Part shown: one piece after another, positions 5,480 through 6,023 of the stretch
Layout of the letters: each line of letters starts with the position of its first letter
How positions within the stretch are numbered: the first letter of the stretch is position 1
Source of the DNA: Actinomycetales bacterium
GTDB taxonomy: Bacteria > Actinomycetota > Actinomycetes > Actinomycetales > Beutenbergiaceae
NCBI GenBank assembly: GCA_016649925.1
Contig: JAENWO010000166.1
Span: 1 to 6,023, forward strand
Length of the DNA: 6,023 nt
Direction: 5' to 3'
The notes under the pieces: generated by a model
Told to the model about the DNA's origin: nothing
What the model saw: the letters and a program-made list of their open reading frames with translations, nothing else
Databases searched by the model: none
Program-made: the position numbers and the translations under genes

Positions 5480-5767
5480 TCAGGCGACCGGGACGCGAGA
5501 TGACCGAGTGGTGCGCCCGAACAGGAACCAGAGCAACGCACCGACGAGCGGGGCGAGGAGGATCACCAGGATCCAGCCGGCCTCGGCCATCGCCGTCACG
5601 CCACGATCACGCACGATGCTCACGACGCTCACGACGCTCACGACGCTCACGACGGCGGCGATGGTCGGCCGGAGCCACAGCAGCACGACCGCGGCGGGTC
5701 AGATCAGGTGAAAGGTGGAGGGCGGGAGCGGGTTCGGTGCGTAGAAGCCGCCCGCAAGAATCTCCAT
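5480..5767 (-). pseudogene. Small two-helix membrane protein (PLDc_N-like), interrupted by an in-frame TGA
   Basis: ATG 5767 follows a good ribosome binding site (GAAGGGG, 8-nt spacer). The frame reads MEILAGGFYAPNPLPPSTFH, meets TGA at 5701-5699, then continues without a break (PAAVVLLWLRPTIAAVVSVV onward) to the stop at 5482-5480. Codons end mostly in G or C on both sides of the TGA, so the 95-codon frame looks like one gene with a nonsense change; TGG (Trp) would suit the position. The part after the TGA has two membrane segments joined by a charged loop (IVRDRGVTAMAEAG), then WILVILLAPLVGALLWFLFG and a basic tail, the pattern of PLDc_N/SHOCT-neighbour small proteins of unknown function. 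The first helix is built partly of VVS repeats. Alternatively, translation restarts at GTG 5686, 12 nt after the TGA, giving 68 residues without a ribosome binding site of its own. Confidence 0.6.
5615..5650. repeat. 9-bp microsatellite inside the membrane gene, 4 copies
   Basis: GACGCTCAC occurs three times in perfect tandem (5624-5650), preceded by a copy with one change, GATGCTCAC (5615-5623). On the minus strand it encodes repeated V-V-S in the first membrane segment. Because the unit is 9 bp, copy-number change would lengthen or shorten the helix by three residues without breaking the frame. Confidence 0.9.
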
Positions 5768-5777
5768 CGTCGTTTCC

Positions 5778-5835
5778 CCTTCGTCGGCCCGACGTCCGCC
5801 ACCAAATCGGTGCACCCGCTGCCGGGGAAGGAGCA
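5778..5835. repeat. 58-bp perfect direct repeat, copy 1
   Basis: This copy is identical to 5966-6023 over all 58 bases; the match stops at 5777/5965 on the left and is cut by the window edge on the right. It contains two short palindromes, CGTCGGCCCGACG (5782-5794) and GGTGCACC (5809-5816). Its left end supplies most of the ribosome binding site of the interrupted membrane gene, so it sits where a regulator or translation control could act. Confidence 0.95.
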
Positions 5836-5876
5836 CGGGGCTCGCGAGGACCCCTCGCCCTTCTCGGGACACGAAC

Positions 5877-5927
5877 ATGTCGTCCCGCGGCGCCGAATCG
5901 GCCCCCCACGGGCCGCTCGGACGACAT
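5877..5927. repeat. Long imperfect hairpin between the repeat copies
   Basis: ATGTCGTCC (5877-5885) pairs with GGACGACAT (5919-5927); inside, GCGGC (5887-5891) pairs with GCCGC (5912-5916), and GCCG-AAT-CGGC (5892-5902) forms a small inner stem. A competing 6-bp stem joins CGGGAC (5865-5870) with GTCCCG (5882-5887). It may be a bidirectional terminator or a structured RNA; no T-run is present. Confidence 0.6.
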
Positions 5928-5965
5928 CTTCGTGGCGCGCGTCGAGGAGAGCCCACTCGTGGAAG

Positions 5966-6023
5966 CCTTCGTCGGCCCGACGTCCGCCACCAAATCGGTG
6001 CACCCGCTGCCGGGGAAGGAGCA
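5966..6023. repeat. 58-bp perfect direct repeat, copy 2 (cut by window end)
   Basis: Same sequence and orientation as 5778-5835, offset by 188 bp, with unrelated DNA to its left. Both internal palindromes are kept (CGTCGGCCCGACG at 5970-5982, GGTGCACC at 5997-6004). The true repeat may be longer because the window ends inside it. Confidence 0.95.

Larger units (their letters stand above)
5768..6023. other. Right-hand region with no convincing gene
   Basis: Several frames are open here but none combines a ribosome binding site, a start and sustained coding bias. Within the repeat itself both strands have a frame with GC-rich third positions (plus strand FVGPTSATKSVHPLPGKE; minus strand CTDLVADVGPTK), so codon use cannot decide the strand. 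A plus-strand frame from GTG 5932 to the window end (VARVEESPLVEAF onward) has good codon use but no ribosome binding site, and could be the start of a gene leaving the window. The region otherwise holds two repeat copies and a large hairpin, and CTCGCGAG at 5841-5848 is a short palindrome. Confidence 0.5.

Noticed and set aside
5699..5956. Longer minus-strand frame joining the membrane gene's first codons to upstream DNA
   Set aside because: Above ATG 5767 the codon use is poor and the sequence is Arg/Gly/Pro-rich; the ribosome binding site supports a start at 5767.
1..6023. CRISPR array or insertion sequence
   Set aside because: The repeats seen have two to four copies without regular spacers, and no transposase, integrase or Cas-like protein is present in any frame.

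Overview
The window is very GC-rich, and its codons overwhelmingly end in G or C. The gene set fits a high-GC actinobacterium, plausibly a member of the Micrococcales; that placement is an inference from composition, the style of the GluRS sequence and gene order. Most of the information is on the minus strand.

Layout from the right end, in the direction of minus-strand transcription. Positions 6023-5768 carry no convincing gene but hold a 58-bp perfect direct repeat (two copies, 188 bp apart) and a long imperfect hairpin. Positions 5767-5480 encode a small two-helix membrane protein of PLDc_N/SHOCT-neighbour type, interrupted by an in-frame TGA and containing a 9-bp microsatellite inside its first membrane segment. 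A tightly packed set follows: gltX (glutamyl-tRNA synthetase), a YiiM-like MOSC-domain protein, a HAD-superfamily hydrolase and an aminoglycoside-phosphotransferase-fold kinase. The first three overlap by a few bases and the fourth follows closely, so they form one probable operon. Next come tRNA-Gln(CTG) and tRNA-Glu(CTC) behind their own candidate promoter, then an 11-bp perfect inverted repeat that probably ends the transcript.

The left end holds a small rightward membrane-anchored protein of unknown function (386-788) whose N- and C-terminal halves lie in different frames. Leftward of it is the start of a lipoprotein that runs off the window, with a 22-bp tandem repeat just upstream.

The clearest functional link is between gltX and the two tRNA genes. 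Actinobacteria commonly lack GlnRS; there a non-discriminating GluRS charges both tRNA-Glu and tRNA-Gln with glutamate, and GatCAB then amidates Glu-tRNA-Gln. This window therefore groups an enzyme with its two likely RNA substrates. I see no strong evidence for a new defence or mobile system. The observations most worth checking are the three reading-frame lesions (386-788, the N-terminus of the kinase, and the TGA in the small membrane gene), the terminal direct repeat, and the inverted repeats around the tRNA promoter and tRNA-Gln leader.
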